DNA of 64,000 nucleotides from Actinostola sp. cb2023 (GCA_033675265.1 JAUJYZ010001192.1:1-64000), one strand, 5' to 3'; numbered from the stretch's first letter, positions 10,641 through 23,062 are shown. Notes: generated by a model not told the origin, from the sequence alone. Numbers and translations: made by a program.

Positions 10641-13600
10641 TATTACGCCCAAGCCGAACGCTTCAATTAATATCAGATTTTACTATGTTTCCAAACAGAC
10701 CTTCCACTTGTCCTTGAGACTACGCATTGATCAAAGGTATGGAATTGGACATAACATCAGTAAAAATATCAGTACTACAATTAATTAGTGCCTGTGCTGT
10801 AGCGTAAGAGAGGAAAGCCGCTCTTCAGAAAATTATTATTTTGTCGTCAAATATATATGTCTTAGTACGTTGAGCTTATAGTCGTTTTTTATCATTGTGA
10901 AGTAGTTACGGTTATTACGGTTCGTGCCGACGGTGGCGGCATTCTGATTGGTTAATTGAGCAACGATTTTGCGCGCTGTCTTTCGTTGAATAGATGTCTT
11001 GGATTCCGCACCGTGACCATAACTCCGTTCCGTAGGTTTTCCACTCATATAAAAACGATTATAATATGTACAATATTGACAAGTGTCTAATAAGTGTTGT
11101 TTATTTACATGAGCTGATGTAAAATATTTCTCTAATATTTCTTTTGCTGAGACCCCAAAGGACTTTGTAAATGTCATAGTATATAAGACGAGGTTCTATA
11201 CCGTCATTTTATTCCTTTACGCACTTTATTCACTTAGCGAAAACTAGTTTCGTTTTTTTAACCCCTTTAGTTCGCTAAAGATTTAATGCGTAGTGTACTT
11301 TTTGACCATCGATTTCTTTGCTTTTGCTGTTCGTCGGTGTCTTTCTACTAGTCACTGACGTTGTAATTGTGGCATTCAATTTCATTGCTGTACATTTGTT
11401 TCATCATTTTTGTTTATTATTAATAACTGATTTCTCAGCAACGAAAAACTCGAGGAGATTCGTTACAGTGTTGATATATGTGAAGAGGAGCATGAGTTTC
11501 AAAAGATCAGGAACCAGTTCGTGTTACGAGCCATGCAAACAGTTCTTGGAGACAGAGGGCCTAAAGATGTAAAAGATGTAAGTATACAATTTTTTTATTA
11601 TTTTATAAGCTTTATTTAAGAAGCCAGGAAGTTCATGAAGTTAAAGAGAGAAAGGAAAAAGGTCAGACAAGTAGGTCAGAAAAGATTAATTGAAGTAATT
11701 GAGGAAAAAAAGAAAACGCGTACCCACCTGCCTTCTCTTTTTCACTACTTTTCTTGTTTTCCTCCTTTTCTTTGGCATGTTTCTAGCATGCATATCATGC
11801 CCATATCATGCCCTTCATTCTCTCAATTCAGGTTCCTACAATCGGTATTCTTGGTTCTGGGGGAGGGTTTCGTGCCGTAACAGCCTTAAGTGGAGCAACA
11901 TGTGCTTTAAAAGACATTGGTATCTTTGATTGTGCTATGTACTTTGCTGGCCTCTCTGGTTCGTCTTGGTAATTTAGTGAACGTGAGATAAACAGGAGAG
12001 GAGAGGAGAGGAGAGGAGAGGAGAAGAGAGAGAGGAGAGGAGAGGAGAGGAGAGGAGAGGAGAGGAGAGGAGAGGAGAGGAGAGGAGAGGAGAGGAGAGG
12101 AGAGAGAGAGGAGAGGAGAGGAGAGGAGAGGAGAGGAGAGGAGAGGAGAGGAGAGGAGAGGAGAGGAGAGGAGAGGAGAGGAGGAGAGGAGGGAGAGGAG
12201 AGGAGAGGAGAGGAGAGGAGAGGAGAGGAGAAAAGGTGTATAAGTGATGTTTATATATAATAATAACATTCCATAGGTATATCTCCACGCTCTACTCACA
12301 CCCTCAGTGGCCAAATATCAAACCATCGCAAGTAAATGGAGAAATACGCGAATGCCTTGAGCAATACTGGGAGCGTTTTCTCTTCAATCCAATTTGGCTC
12401 TACAAAACCATGAAACTCATCGAGCAGAAGAAGGAGCGTGGACAACCTGTTAGTTATACGGACCTGTTTGGTCATCTAATTGGAGATATGCTACTTGTCA
12501 ATGTATGAATTAATTCTTGTAGATCTCATGTTATTGAGTCTTCCTGTTGTTGATTCATTCATTCATTGTTGATGGTTAAAAGATAATAATTCCTGTTGTT
12601 ATTTGTGTTGATGGTTAGAAGATTATTATTGTTGTTGTTGCACCGCTGCTTAGCTGATCGCATGATGATTATGATACACTATCAAAACCGCCCTTGTGTC
12701 CACTTTCAGCGTATAAATCCAGTACTAAGCGACCAAAGGAAGACTTTCCAGGATGGCGTCGTGCCTATGCCGCTGTACGCATGTATCCATGTCAAGACTG
12801 ATGTTACTGCCAAGTTATTTAGTGGTACGTTTCGATTTTTCATATCTTCATTTTCAGCAATTTTTAATATGTATTATTTTTTTAGTTAAATGTTGATTTT
12901 TTTAACATTATATTATATTATATATATTTTAAATATTATAATTTAAAAAATATATTGATTTGCTTTTGTCTTTATTCCATTAGTTTTCCATTATATGTTT
13001 TGTTATTGTTTGTCTTTTCATTATTTCTCGTTCTTGCTTCCTACAAACCTGCCTTTCAATGGCTGTGTGTTTGTTTGTTTAATGTGTATTTATTGATATA
13101 TTATTTTACTAATTGTCTATATGTCAGTCTGCCTACCACCACGCATGTCTGTCTGTTTGTTTCTTTGTTTCTTTGTTTAATGATCGATTAATTATATAGA
13201 ATGGTGTGATATAATTCCATACGAAACTGGCATTCTCAACTATGGAACCTACTTGAAATCCAACAAGTTTGGCAGCAAGGATTTCTGTGGTATATGCGTC
13301 ACAGAATTTCCTGAGTTTCCATTGAACTACATACAGGGTGAGTGCGACCAACATTATGGATCGCGGAGGCTTTTATTTTATGTATCTTGAAACTACATAC
13401 AGCTATTTCGAGAAAGGTCGTCTTGGGAACACTGAATTGCAGCTCAAGTCGTTGTGATAAATTAGAGACCCTTTACAAAACCATAATATAGCCCAAAATC
13501 TGAATACAAATAAAAACTAAACATATCAGTTTTAATATTGTTATTCTGAGTAACTTTTGTCTATTCTCAGTTCTTCCTTTTTCTAAGTTTGTAAATATTT

Positions 13601-16600
13601 TTGTCATTTTAAGGTAATAAAGTTGTTGTTGTTGTTGTTGTTGTTGTTATAACCCATCGATAAATTTTCGCGCGCGCCCATTGGTCAAAACGGGTCACGT
13701 GGTACAATTTCACTGGACGGATGTCCGGCATTATCCCTCAGTTTTGAGATAATATATCTGCCACTTTTGAGAAAAAATGAAATCATCTAAGTTGTAATTG
13801 GCAGAACAACAGTCCCGTTTTGGCGAGTGACCTGGAAATCAAGGTTTTGGTAGACAATGCAGTCCGAAAAACACGAAAAATGTCAACAAAATATGCAATG
13901 GGTGTGGTTTTTCCAAGGCGAGTGTTTTATTTACAGAAAACGTACGTAGAACATTTATCGAAGGGTTATAAAATAAATAAACCCCTGTCTGGCTTACTGC
14001 ATGGTATATCGGCTGATAATGCCCTTGACTGAGAGATGGTCCTCAAAATATTACAGTTGCCCTCGATGCGAAGTATAATTACACTTCTTTGTTTCAGGCA
14101 TTTGTGGCAGTGCATTTGCGGTTCTTCTCAAGGAAGTGTTAAAAGATCCTGACGACCATAAAAACATTGCAAAAAAATTATCGGAAATTCACGATGACCG
14201 TCTAAAGCTTTTGGGTAAGTACATGGCGACGTTCATGCTATCATGCTCCTTTTTCGATTGGTCGGAAAATGTTTTGAGAGAGAACCAGGAAATGATGGCG
14301 GAGCATTGGACAACTTTTCACACTTTTTCTTGAAATCGTAAAGAATGGATGGTAGTACATTCAGTTCATCAGAATGTTCAAAAGACTGACTGAGTGAACG
14401 AGGAAAGTAGTAAAGGAGGAAGGAAACGAAGGAAGGGAGCAAATAGGCAAGACAAAATAAATAAAATAAGAAGAAAGGGAATAAGGAAAGAAAGAAAAAG
14501 GAAAGAAAGAAAATAGAAAGAAAGAAAAAGGAAAGAAAGTAAGAAAACGGAAAGGAGGAAAAAAATGAACGAAAAAAAATTAAGAAGGAATAAACATATA
14601 AGGTAATAAGAAAGAAAGAAAAAAGAAAGAAGGAGAAAGAAAAGAAGGGATAAGGAGGAAATAAGGAAAAACCAAAGAAGGACAACCGATGCAATTAAGA
14701 AAAAAGGGAACGTTTCATTATCCTGCTCATCTCAACCTACAGATTCAGTGTCCAATATGATGGCCCTCATCCCAACGGATGAGATCGATGCACAGCCTCC
14801 AGACACCATTGAGAGTACGGATGAAAATGATGAACTAGACAAAATGATACAAGACCTTGTGAACAGAAACATCCGTTCAAGGCATACCAAAGGCAAACGA
14901 AGCCATGTGTTTTTTTCTATGGGAAGTGATGCTCAGGCTGGTGACGATGATGATGAAAATATGATGGAAAATATCATGAAAGGCATTGTAGGACAGGAAA
15001 ACTTTTTACAGAAGACAGAGGGGATGTCCAACGAAGTCCACAAGTATTTGCATGGAATGCACCTTGCGTTCACGAAAGGTATTTAAAATAATGTCAAACG
15101 TGCAGATTTTCAATCAACTTCAATATAATACCTTTGTAAATTTGAAGAAGAAAAAACATTTTTTCTGCTAAAATGTTATATAGAAATGAGTACCAAAGAA
15201 GTGAAACTTCCAGGGGAAATATCAAAGGAAATCTCAGATCACAAATCTGATCTCGTAAAAGGTACGATCGATAGCTGACAAAAAATGATTATAACAAAGA
15301 AAGAGCAAAAACAAAGAAGCACCAAATAGAGAGGAAAGGAAGGAGGCGAGGAGGCGAGGGAGCGAGGAAGAGAGGGAGCGAGGAAACGAGGGAGCGAGGG
15401 AGAGAGGGTGCGAGGGAGCGGGGGAGCGAGGGAGCAAGAGATAACATGGAAAGCAAACAAACATGCAAGCAAGTGTATTAACGACGGAGGAACAATAAGT
15501 GAATGAAAAAAAATGACTATACATAATGAAAAACAATCATATAGTAAGCGATATATAATACTAGAGGGCTAGAAGGAAGGATGGTCGAATGGATGGACGG
15601 ATATACGATACACGAAAAAAACAGGTAAAACGACGGCGTAGAATCATAAATGGAAGGATCGGAAGGAGCAAATGTGATTAACGAGCATTTATCACACTTA
15701 TTTCTCCCTCGTAAACGATCAAGAGCAGATGAACACAGTGATCAGGGTGACGTAACATACAACGAAACCGACATGGCGAAGTTCAAGAAAGCCATGGAAA
15801 AGCTTCTTTTGAAACTTAAAATTTTGGACTCAAGAACTGGAAGAGCTGCCGAAGTGCTCAACTTTTTACGAGGGCTGGATATCGATGGTGATCAAACAGG
15901 TACACATATACAGTGTATATAGCAAGGGCTACTAGGGGCGTAGCCAGGATTTTCCATTTGGGGGTCACACTCCAGTATCGGTCACCACCAAACCCCCCCC
16001 CCCCCCCCCCCCCCCCCCCTCCCCTCCTCAAACATATAAATTTAAAGAGTAGACCCAGAGGAAGGGGGCTCACTACATAGGCACCCTGGAACCCCCCTGC
16101 TTACGCCCCTGGATTTGCTCTGTCTTGTTTAGTTGGCCTTCCTGTAGTAAACAAGAGGTGGACCAAATAGACTCGGTACAGTCTCCATTATCCACTTTCG
16201 CCACACTGATACCAAGCGGTTACCAGTTAAATATATATTATTCATAAATCGTTGTATTTTTCACAGATAACCCAAGCAGCTTAATCGATGTTAAGAAATG
16301 GATGTCTGAATGCAAGCGTATCATGTTGTGCGATGGTGGCATTGCGTTCAATAGTCCTTACCCTACCCTTCTCCGTCAACAAAGACATGTTGACATGGTT
16401 CTGTCATTTGACTACAGTGCGAGGAAAAAGGATGTTCCTCCGCCTTCTGAGGTAAAGTAGTTACACAGTACACTGTAGAATATAAGTTATGAGGTAAAGT
16501 AGTTACACATCGTACTGTAGAAGATAGGTTATGAGGTAAAGTAGTTACACAGCGTACTGTAGAAGATAGGTTATGAGGTAAAGTAGTTACACAGCCGTAA

Positions 16601-19600
16601 TGTAGAAGATAGGTTATGAGGTAAAGTAGTTACACAGCGTACTGTAGAATATAGGTTATGAGGTAAAGTAGTTACACAACATACTGTAGAAGATAGGTTA
16701 TGAGGTAAAGTAGTTACACAGTACACTGTAGAAGATAGGTTATGAGGTAAACTGGTTACACAGCGTACTGTAGAAGATAGGTTATGAGGTAAAGTAGTTA
16801 CACAGCGTACTGTAGAAGATAGGTTATGAGGTAAAGTAGTTACACAGTACACTGTAGAAGATAGGTTATGAGGTAAACTGGTTACACAGCGTACTGTAGA
16901 AGATAGGTTATGAGGTAAAGTAGTTACACAGCGTACTGTAGAAGATAGGTTATGAGGTAAAGTAGTTACACAACATACTGTAGAAGATAGGTATGAGGTA
17001 AAGTAGTTACACAGTACACTGTAGAAGATAGGTTATGAGGTAAACTGGTTACACAGCGTACTGTAGAAGATAGGTTATGAGGTAAAGTAGTTACACAGCG
17101 TACTGTAGAAGATAGGTTATGAGGTAAAGTAGTTACACAGTACACTGTAGAAGATAGGTTATGAGGTAAAGTAGTTACACAGTACACTGTAGAAGATAGG
17201 TTATGAGGTAAAGTAGTTACACAGTGCACTGTAGAAGATAGGTTATGAGGTAAAGTAGTTACACAACATACTGTAGAAGATAGGTTATGAGGTAAAGTAG
17301 TTACACAACATACTGTAGAAGATAGGTTATGAGGTAAAGTAGTTACACAGTGCACTGTAGAAGATAGGTTATGAGGTAAAGTAGTTACACAACATACTGT
17401 AGAAGATAGGTTATGAGGTAAAGTAGTTACACAACATACTGTAGAAGATAGGTTATGAGGTAAAGTAGTTACACAGTACACTGTAGAAGATAGGTTATGA
17501 GGTAAAGTAGTTACACAGCGTACTGTAGAAGATAGGTTATGAGGTAAAGTAGTTACACAGTGCACTGTAGAAGATAGGTTATGAGGTAAAGTAGTTACAC
17601 AGCGTACTGTAGAAGATAGGTTATGAGGTAAAGTAGTTACACAGCGTACTGTAGAAGATAGGTTATGAGGTAAAGTAGTTACACAACATACTGTAGAAGA
17701 TAGGTTATGAGGTAAAGTAGTTACACAGCGCACTATAGAAGATAGGTTATGAGGTAAAGTAGTTACACAACATACTGTAGAAGATAGGTTATGAGGTAAA
17801 GTAGTTACACAGTGCACTGTAGAAGATAGGTTATGAGGTAAAGTAGTTACACAACATACTGTAGAAGATAGGTTATGAGGTAAAGTAGTTACACAGTGCA
17901 CTGTAGAAGATAGGTTATGAGGTAAAGTAGTTACACAGCGTACTGTAGAAGATAGGTTATGAGGTAAAGTAGTTACACAGCGTACTGTAGAAGATAGGTT
18001 ATGAGGTAAAGTAGTTACACAGCGTACTGTAGAAGATAGGTTATGAGGTAAAGTAGTTACACAACATACTATAGCAGATAGGTTATGAGGTAAAGTAGTT
18101 ACACAACATACTGTAGAAGATAAGTTATGAGGTAAAGTAGTTACACAGCGCACTATAGAAGATAGGTTATGAGGTAAAGTAGTTACACAACATACTGTAG
18201 AAGATAGGTTATGAGGTAAAGTAGTTACACAGCGCACTATAGAAGATAGGTTATGAGGTAAAGTAGTTACACAGTACACTGTAGAAGATAGGTTATGAGG
18301 TAAAGTAGTTACACAGCGCACTATAGAAGATAGGTTATGAGGTAAAGTAGTTACACAACATACTGTAGAAGATAGGTTATGAGGTAAAGTAGTTACACAG
18401 CGCACTATAGAAGATAGGTTATGAGGTAAAGTAGTTACACAACATACTGTAGAAGATAGGTTATGAGGTAAAGTAGTTACACAGTGCACTGTAGAAGATA
18501 GGTTATGAGGTAAAGTAGTTACACAGCGCACTATAGAAGATAGGTTATGAGGTAAAGTAGTTACACAGCGTACTGTAGAAGATAGGTTATGAGGTAAAGT
18601 AGTTACACAGCGTACTGTAGAATATAGGTTATGAGGTAAAGTAGTTACACAACATACTGTAGAAGATAGGTTATGAGGTAAAGTAGTTACACAGCGTACT
18701 GTAGAATATAGGTTATGAGGTAAAGTAGTTACACAGCGCACTATAGAAGATAGGTTATGAGGTAAAGTAGTTACACAGCGTGCTGTAGAAGATAGGTTAT
18801 GAGGTAAAGTAGTTACACAGTGCACTGTAGAAGATAGGTTATGAGGTAAAGTAGTTACACAACATACTGTAGAAGATAGGTTATGAGGTAAAGTAGTTAC
18901 ACAGCGTACTGTAGAAGATAGGTTATGAGGTAAAGTAGTTACACAGCGTAATGTAGAAGAAAGGTTATGAGGTAAAGTAGTTGCACAGTACACTGTAGAA
19001 GATAGGTTATCAGGTACGGTTATTGTTAAAGCTATCGTTACCGCCATCATCACCACCTATTTTCCATCGTCACTTTTATTCACAGTTATTCCAGGAGCTC
19101 CTAAAAGCCGAACAATGGGCCAAAGACAACCGCTACCCATTCCCTCCCATCAATTACAAAGAGCAATACAAAGAGCATGGCGTCAGGGAATACTATGTGT
19201 TCAAAGATGACAAGGATCCCAAGTGTCCTATTGTGATTCACTTTCCTCTGGTCAACAACCTGTTTAAAACTTACAAAGCACCAGGTTAGTCATACAGTTG
19301 GTCCACCAGTTGAAAACTTGATGGCGGGGTAAATGCTCACTCGTGATTTCTGCGCGCACAAATGAGGGAGGGGCTGGCGCACACATGGAGGAGGGGGTGG
19401 GTCGCAAATGGAGGAAGAGGGTGGCATACAAATGGGGGAAGGGGATGGCGCACAAATGGAGGAAGGGGGTGCATGGCGTGCACAAATGGATGAAGGGGGG
19501 TGGCACACAAATGGAGGAAGGGGGTGGCGCACAAATGGAGGAAGGGGGTGCATGGCGCACAAATGGAGGAAAGGGGTGGCGCACAAATGGATGAAGGGGA

Positions 19601-20188
19601 GTGGCGCACAAATGGAGGAAGGGGGTGGTGCACAAATGGCGGAAGGGGGTGCCGCACAAATGGATGAAAGTGGGTGGCGCACAAATGGATGAAGGGGGTG
19701 CATGGCGCACAAATTGAGGAAGGGGGTGGCAAGGGGTAAGTTCAAATGCAGGCCAGTTGTCCAGTCGTCAAAACACTGCCCCCGTGTGCTATCAAGCAGA
19801 GAGTATGCTATGAAAAAGATGCAATTCAGCATATAAAAGAGACCGGAAATGACGTCAGCTGAAACCCAACAATAGCGTACATACGGTAAAAGGTAAAATG
19901 CATTGCACGGTTGGTGTTTCTACAGGTGTCCCGCGCAAAACCCCTGAGGAAATAAAGGCTGGCGAGATGCCAATCTTCGAGGATCCAGACAACTCGTACA
20001 GTACATTCCACTTTCATTACAAGCCAAAGGCATACGACCGTTTAGTGGAACTGACCAGCTTTAACGTCAAAGTCTGTAAAGACGTCATATGTGACGTCAT
20101 GGCCGAATGTGTTGCCAGGAAACACAAGCTTGCTGGTATGTTAAAGCGTAAAAGAAAGGGAAGACGCAATCAGTGGTTCAATCTGTAA
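8750..20188 (+). CDS. PLA2G4-like: Cytosolic phospholipase A2 (group IV), 15 visible exons
   Basis: Releases fatty acids (typically arachidonate) from the sn-2 position of membrane phospholipids after Ca2+-driven docking of its C2 domain. Exons read by splice phase: ~8750-8903, 9277-9392, 10699-10736, 11439-11577, 11832-11968, 12277-12502, 12710-12824, 13200-13337, 14098-14214, 14743-15078, 15184-15261, ~15657-15899, 16267-16451, 19086-19284, 19926-20188. Exons 1-3 encode C2 (YIELDVPSSP, DPVWNESFHF, VTLM). Exon 5 has the oxyanion glycines (GSGGGFRA) and the nucleophile motif GLSGS. Exon 13 carries the catalytic Asp in SFDYSAR. Exons 10-12 are an acidic, variable linker. The product is about 820 residues (human PLA2G4A has 749). 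The first exon(s) lie upstream, perhaps beyond the PLE array. At 20136 a GTATGT donor-like site could extend the gene; read-through gives a basic tail ending at 20188. All junction phases agree. Confidence 0.93.
9765..10345 (+). repeat. Composite (ATC)n satellite with a 20-25 bp spacer motif
   Basis: Long ATC/TCA runs (about 150 bp at 9768-9920, broken by a short GCA stretch). Then six or seven further blocks in which a short ATC run alternates with a conserved spacer containing CCTTTTGTCTTGAAACTGTC and an ATTCATTATATTAGCA motif. It lies in the cPLA2 intron between exons 2 and 3. Ser, Ile/His and Asp homopolymer ORFs on both strands are by-products. Confidence 0.9.
10544..10645. repeat. (TAT)n microsatellite
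   Basis: About 100 bp of TTA/TAT trinucleotides preceded by GCGCTATATAAATA, in the intron between cPLA2 exons 2 and 3. The preceding motif resembles the 3' tail of short interspersed elements. Confidence 0.85.
10877..11062. mobile_element. MITE, GTCGTTTT/AAAACGAC family, copy 1 (degenerate)
   Basis: Left end AGTCGTTTTTTATCA and right end ACTCATATAAAAACGATT form imperfect terminal inverted repeats of about 25 bp. Internal motifs GTTACGG, TTCGTGCCG and TTTTGCGCGCTGT are shared with the copies at 20617, 54903 and 58857. Non-coding, inside a cPLA2 intron. Confidence 0.65.
11993..12233. repeat. (GGAGA)n pentanucleotide satellite
   Basis: About 240 bp of GAGAG/GGAGA units with occasional length slips, between cPLA2 exons 5 and 6. 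The Leu/Ser-Pro ORFs on the minus strand are artefacts of the repeat. Confidence 0.95.
14400..14690 (+). repeat. Purine-rich (GAAA/GGAA)n low-complexity tract
   Basis: About 290 bp almost purely A and G on the plus strand in the cPLA2 intron before exon 10. No coding signal. Such polypurine tracts can adopt non-B structure (general knowledge). Confidence 0.8.
15335..15435 (+). repeat. GAGGGAGC-type purine-rich imperfect tandem repeat
   Basis: Imperfect repeats of GAGGGAGCGAG-like units between cPLA2 exons 11 and 12. The overlapping minus-strand Pro/Ser/Leu ORFs are artefacts. Confidence 0.7.
15934..16112. mobile_element. MITE with GGGGCGTAGCC ends, copy 1
   Basis: Begins AGGGGCGTAGCCAGGATTTT and ends GCTTACGCCCCT, giving ~12-bp inverted ends. 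The interior has a long C run (~15991-16019) and the motif GTAGACCCAGAGGAA. A second copy with the same internal order is at 40533-40710. It lies in the intron between cPLA2 exons 12 and 13. Confidence 0.75.
16449..19016 (+). repeat. 42-bp minisatellite (~61 copies) starting at a splice donor
   Basis: Unit GAGGTAAAGTAGTTACACAG followed by a variable CGTACTGTAG/TGCACTGTAG/ACATACTGTAG part and AAGATAGGTTAT; 42 bp, nearly perfect, about 2.57 kb. The first unit overlaps the end of cPLA2 exon 13: exon ...TCTGAG|GTAAAGTAG is the same string as the unit start. Every unit therefore carries a copy of the intron's 5' splice site and also a TTACACAG that resembles an acceptor. Because 42 is a multiple of three, the minus strand is open for 696 codons of a 14-residue repeat; this is not a gene. 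Confidence 0.97.
19375..19737 (+). repeat. ~24-26 bp minisatellite, GGCGCACAAATGGAGGAAGG
   Basis: About 14 imperfect copies of a purine-rich unit in the last visible cPLA2 intron (19285-19925). The open minus-strand frames rich in Pro/His/Cys come from this repeat. Confidence 0.92.
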
Positions 20189-20220
20189 GCGTAAACTGTC
20201 TGTCAGAGAATGTTTGTACT

Positions 20221-20538
20221 TAAAAGTACAACTTGGTAATGCCAATTACAAAATCATGGAAGTAATGTTTGAAGGCCGACAATGAGGACTAGACGGCTCT
20301 TCTATTGACGCAATTAAGTTCCAGTCCTCTGTTAAGGAACAACTTCTCCATCTCATATTAATGATTAATACTCAGAGAAATTCAAATTAATGCTGGCCGA
20401 GTTTTATGCTAATTAAGATCACATTTCCAAACGTCCTTCACGGTAGTGATTTCCTTTTGTTTTGTCCTCATGAATTATTAAAAGTACAACTTGGTAATGC
20501 CAATTACAAAATCATGGAAGTAATGTTTGAAGGCCGAA
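20221..20538 (+). repeat. Direct repeat pair of ~60 bp downstream of cPLA2
   Basis: The segment starting TTAAAAGTACAACTTGGTAA at about 20220 recurs almost unchanged at 20478-20538 (shared downstream motif AATGTTTGAAGGCCGA), 257 bp apart. Possibly a 3' UTR duplication or the trace of a short insertion. Confidence 0.8.
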
Positions 20539-20616
20539 GAATAGCTAAATGAATACCGTGCCGGATTGTTATGATTATTATTCCAAAACATACGGTAATT
20601 TTTTGTAATTGAATAT

Positions 20617-20773
20617 AGAGGCGATTTCGTATGAGTGGGAAAGTTACGGTAGCATGTCGTATTAAAGTTTGATTGGATGAGAAGCATCTGCATGCTTTTT
20701 GATTGGTTCAGAAAGGAAGCCAACTGAGTGTCACGGTACCGTAGGTTTCCCACTCACATGAAAACGACTCTAT
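20617..20773. mobile_element. MITE, GTCGTTTT/AAAACGAC family, copy 2
   Basis: Left end GCGATTTCGTATGAGTGGGAA and right end TTCCCACTCACATGAAAACGACTC are inverted repeats. The same ends occur at 54903-55099 and 58857-59181. Non-coding interior of ~110 bp. Confidence 0.8.
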
Positions 20774-21410
20774 TGCACTACATTCTAAAAACACATAAAA
20801 TGACATAATACTAATGCTGTATATGTTTAGGTTTTAAGCTTTACACGCGTTTGTCATTGTAAACGTATTTTAGTTGAACACTAATAAACAAATAAACGCA
20901 TTTTTGAACGTGATTATGTTTTGCTTTGTAGTCGTGGTTCGACATCTCTGCAACAAATAAAAAAAAGAGATATTGACAAACTGAAAAAACATTGTCACTT
21001 TTGAAAACTATACCCTACAGATTATCATTAAATCTTGAAGGCGAATTTTTCGTTTCAGTGGCACTATTTAAGGGGAGTCTTACCTATTTACCAGAGTCAA
21101 CGGAGCTGTTTCATTGCTTTTAGTTTCTTTGTCAACAAACTTCAAATATACAACACGGAGCAAATAAACATTTAAATGACGTCACTGTTTTGTACAAATG
21201 TAAACATCTCAAGCATAAACAGTTCTTTGAGTTTCAAATTTGTCATATTTATTTATAATGTATTTTTTTCTGTAAATATGGCACAAAAAAATCATTGTCC
21301 TCCGCACCATAGCGGAACCAAAAAAATATATAAAACTGATCATGGAGTTTCTATACGACTTGGAAATCCCCGGTTGCTGCTAATATATTCAAATATATGA
21401 ACAATTTAAG

Positions 21411-21540
21411 GATTGAATTGAATTGGATTGAATTGAATTGAATTGAATTGAATTGAATTGAATTGAATTGAATTGAATTGAATTGAATTGAATTGAATTG
21501 AATTGAATTGAATTGAATTGAATTGAATTGAATTGAATTG
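21411..21540. repeat. (GAATT)n pentanucleotide microsatellite
   Basis: About 26 uninterrupted copies of GAATT/TTGAA. It lies in the intergenic stretch 20189-23123, in which I find no exon. Confidence 0.97.
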
Positions 21541-22453
21541 AAAAATCGTAATTAATTTTGGTGTTTCATCCCGAAAAAAAAGATAGTGCTTCACTTTCTT
21601 TCCGCGCGGAAAATGAGACCGAAATTTTTTAATGAAATTTCATTTCTGCACATGCGCACTAGGTATCTCTACCATAATTCATAGAAGTAAGCTGTATCCT
21701 AATATAAGTAAAAATAATAATAAGTAATAAGTCCTATACAGTGCTGTTGCGAATATTGTATGCTACTTTTTGAAGATACCAGTAAGTTTCGTTGATAAAT
21801 TAAAATTAAAATTAAATTATATGATATGCAAATGAAGACGATTTTTATCCGAATTACACGCATTACTACAGTTATGATTACTATTAATATTTCATTAAAT
21901 TATTAATGAATATGAACATTGTTTACACGTTTAAAACGTTTCCCTTATCTCCTGATTCGCAAAGCAATGTCGGCGGAAAAGGCTGTAAATAATTTCCATT
22001 TATAATTAGTAGAATTTTAGCATTGTCTTTCGTAATGAGCTTTATTGGTAAACTAATTAAACAAAGATTGACAAGGAAACCATTTAATAGCAATGTGCAC
22101 GAGCTTTTTATAAGCGCGCACACAACCAATGATACCCATTCATTCATACCCAAGTATACGCACATTGCACTGTCTATTACAAGACTTTATATTCCAAGAT
22201 ACAAAATGACATATTTTAGTAGAGTAACCCTGGTACATCTAAAAGCCGGTTCACACTAGCGTCGGTATCAGCATCGGAACGTAAGCGTAAGGAGCGCTTA
22301 CGACTAGTGTGAACCATGAAACGAAGTAGCCATCGGAGTCGGAAGGGCAACGGAATTCCGATTGTTATTCCGACGCTAGCTTACGATCTTGTGTGAATCA
22401 AGAAAACAGAATCGAATGCGTAATCGGTAGAATTACTCAACTTATTCCCAGTC

Positions 22454-22673
22454 AATAGTCCCCTTCACAGTTCCCTGCGCCATCTTGAAAGGTAGCTGCA
22501 TGTGCTTTGGCATCGAAGCGAGACCAACGGTGACCTTGCAATGATAGAGACCGTTTTAACACTTGGACAATTATTCACATGTTTCTATCATTGCAAGATC
22601 ACCGTTGGTCTCGCTTCGATGCAAAGGCACGGCTACCTTTCAAGATGGCGCAGGGAACTGTGAAGGGGACTAT
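22454..22673. mobile_element. Fold-back element with ~90 bp arms
   Basis: Left arm from ATAGTCCCCTTCACAGTTCC and right arm to GGAACTGTGAAGGGGACTAT are near-perfect inverted repeats that include ACCAACGGTGA and TGCAATGATAGA motifs. The spacer is about 30 bp. Non-coding MITE-like hairpin. Confidence 0.85.
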
Positions 22674-22858
22674 GTAGAGCAGAAAGAATAGGAAGAAATT
22701 GCCAAGTAAGCTACATATTCATATTGTATCCCAGGACGTTTGGAGTTGTTTGGAAAACATACACGGAATAATAGAATGTTTTGGGAATGAAAGCGAGTCA
22801 TCCAGTCTGCATGGCACGTAGCTGAAACTATCTATGATTCCTGGCGCGTTCATTATTT

Positions 22859-22908
22859 CGTGTAAGACCCCATGAAACTTAACTAATATTATTATTGAAG
22901 GGTAACTA

Positions 22909-22945
<37 letters not shown>

Positions 22946-23062
22946 CCTGTATTTTGGTGTATTAGAACGTAGCTCCAGCAGTAATAGACCCAAACACAGT
23001 ATAATAATTATATTAGTTACCTATCAATAATAATATTAGTTAAGTTTCAAGGGGTCTTACAC
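22859..23062. mobile_element. Fold-back element, GTGTAAGACCCC ends
   Basis: Inverted arms TGTAAGACCCCATGAAACTT and AAGTTTCAAGGGGTCTTACA flank an AAT/ATT-rich centre with its own inverted repeats (TAATATTATTATTGA). It lies just downstream of the GM2-activator-like last exon. Confidence 0.85.

Noticed and set aside
16966..19056. 696-codon minus-strand ORF of 14-residue repeats (CVTTLPHNLSSTV type)
   Set aside because: Pure by-product of a 42-bp intronic minisatellite whose unit length is divisible by three; no start context or domain.
22245..22395. Segment with GGTTCACACTAG and TAGTGTGAACC, possible MITE
   Set aside because: One internal inverted pair is visible, but no matching outer end or target duplication could be placed.
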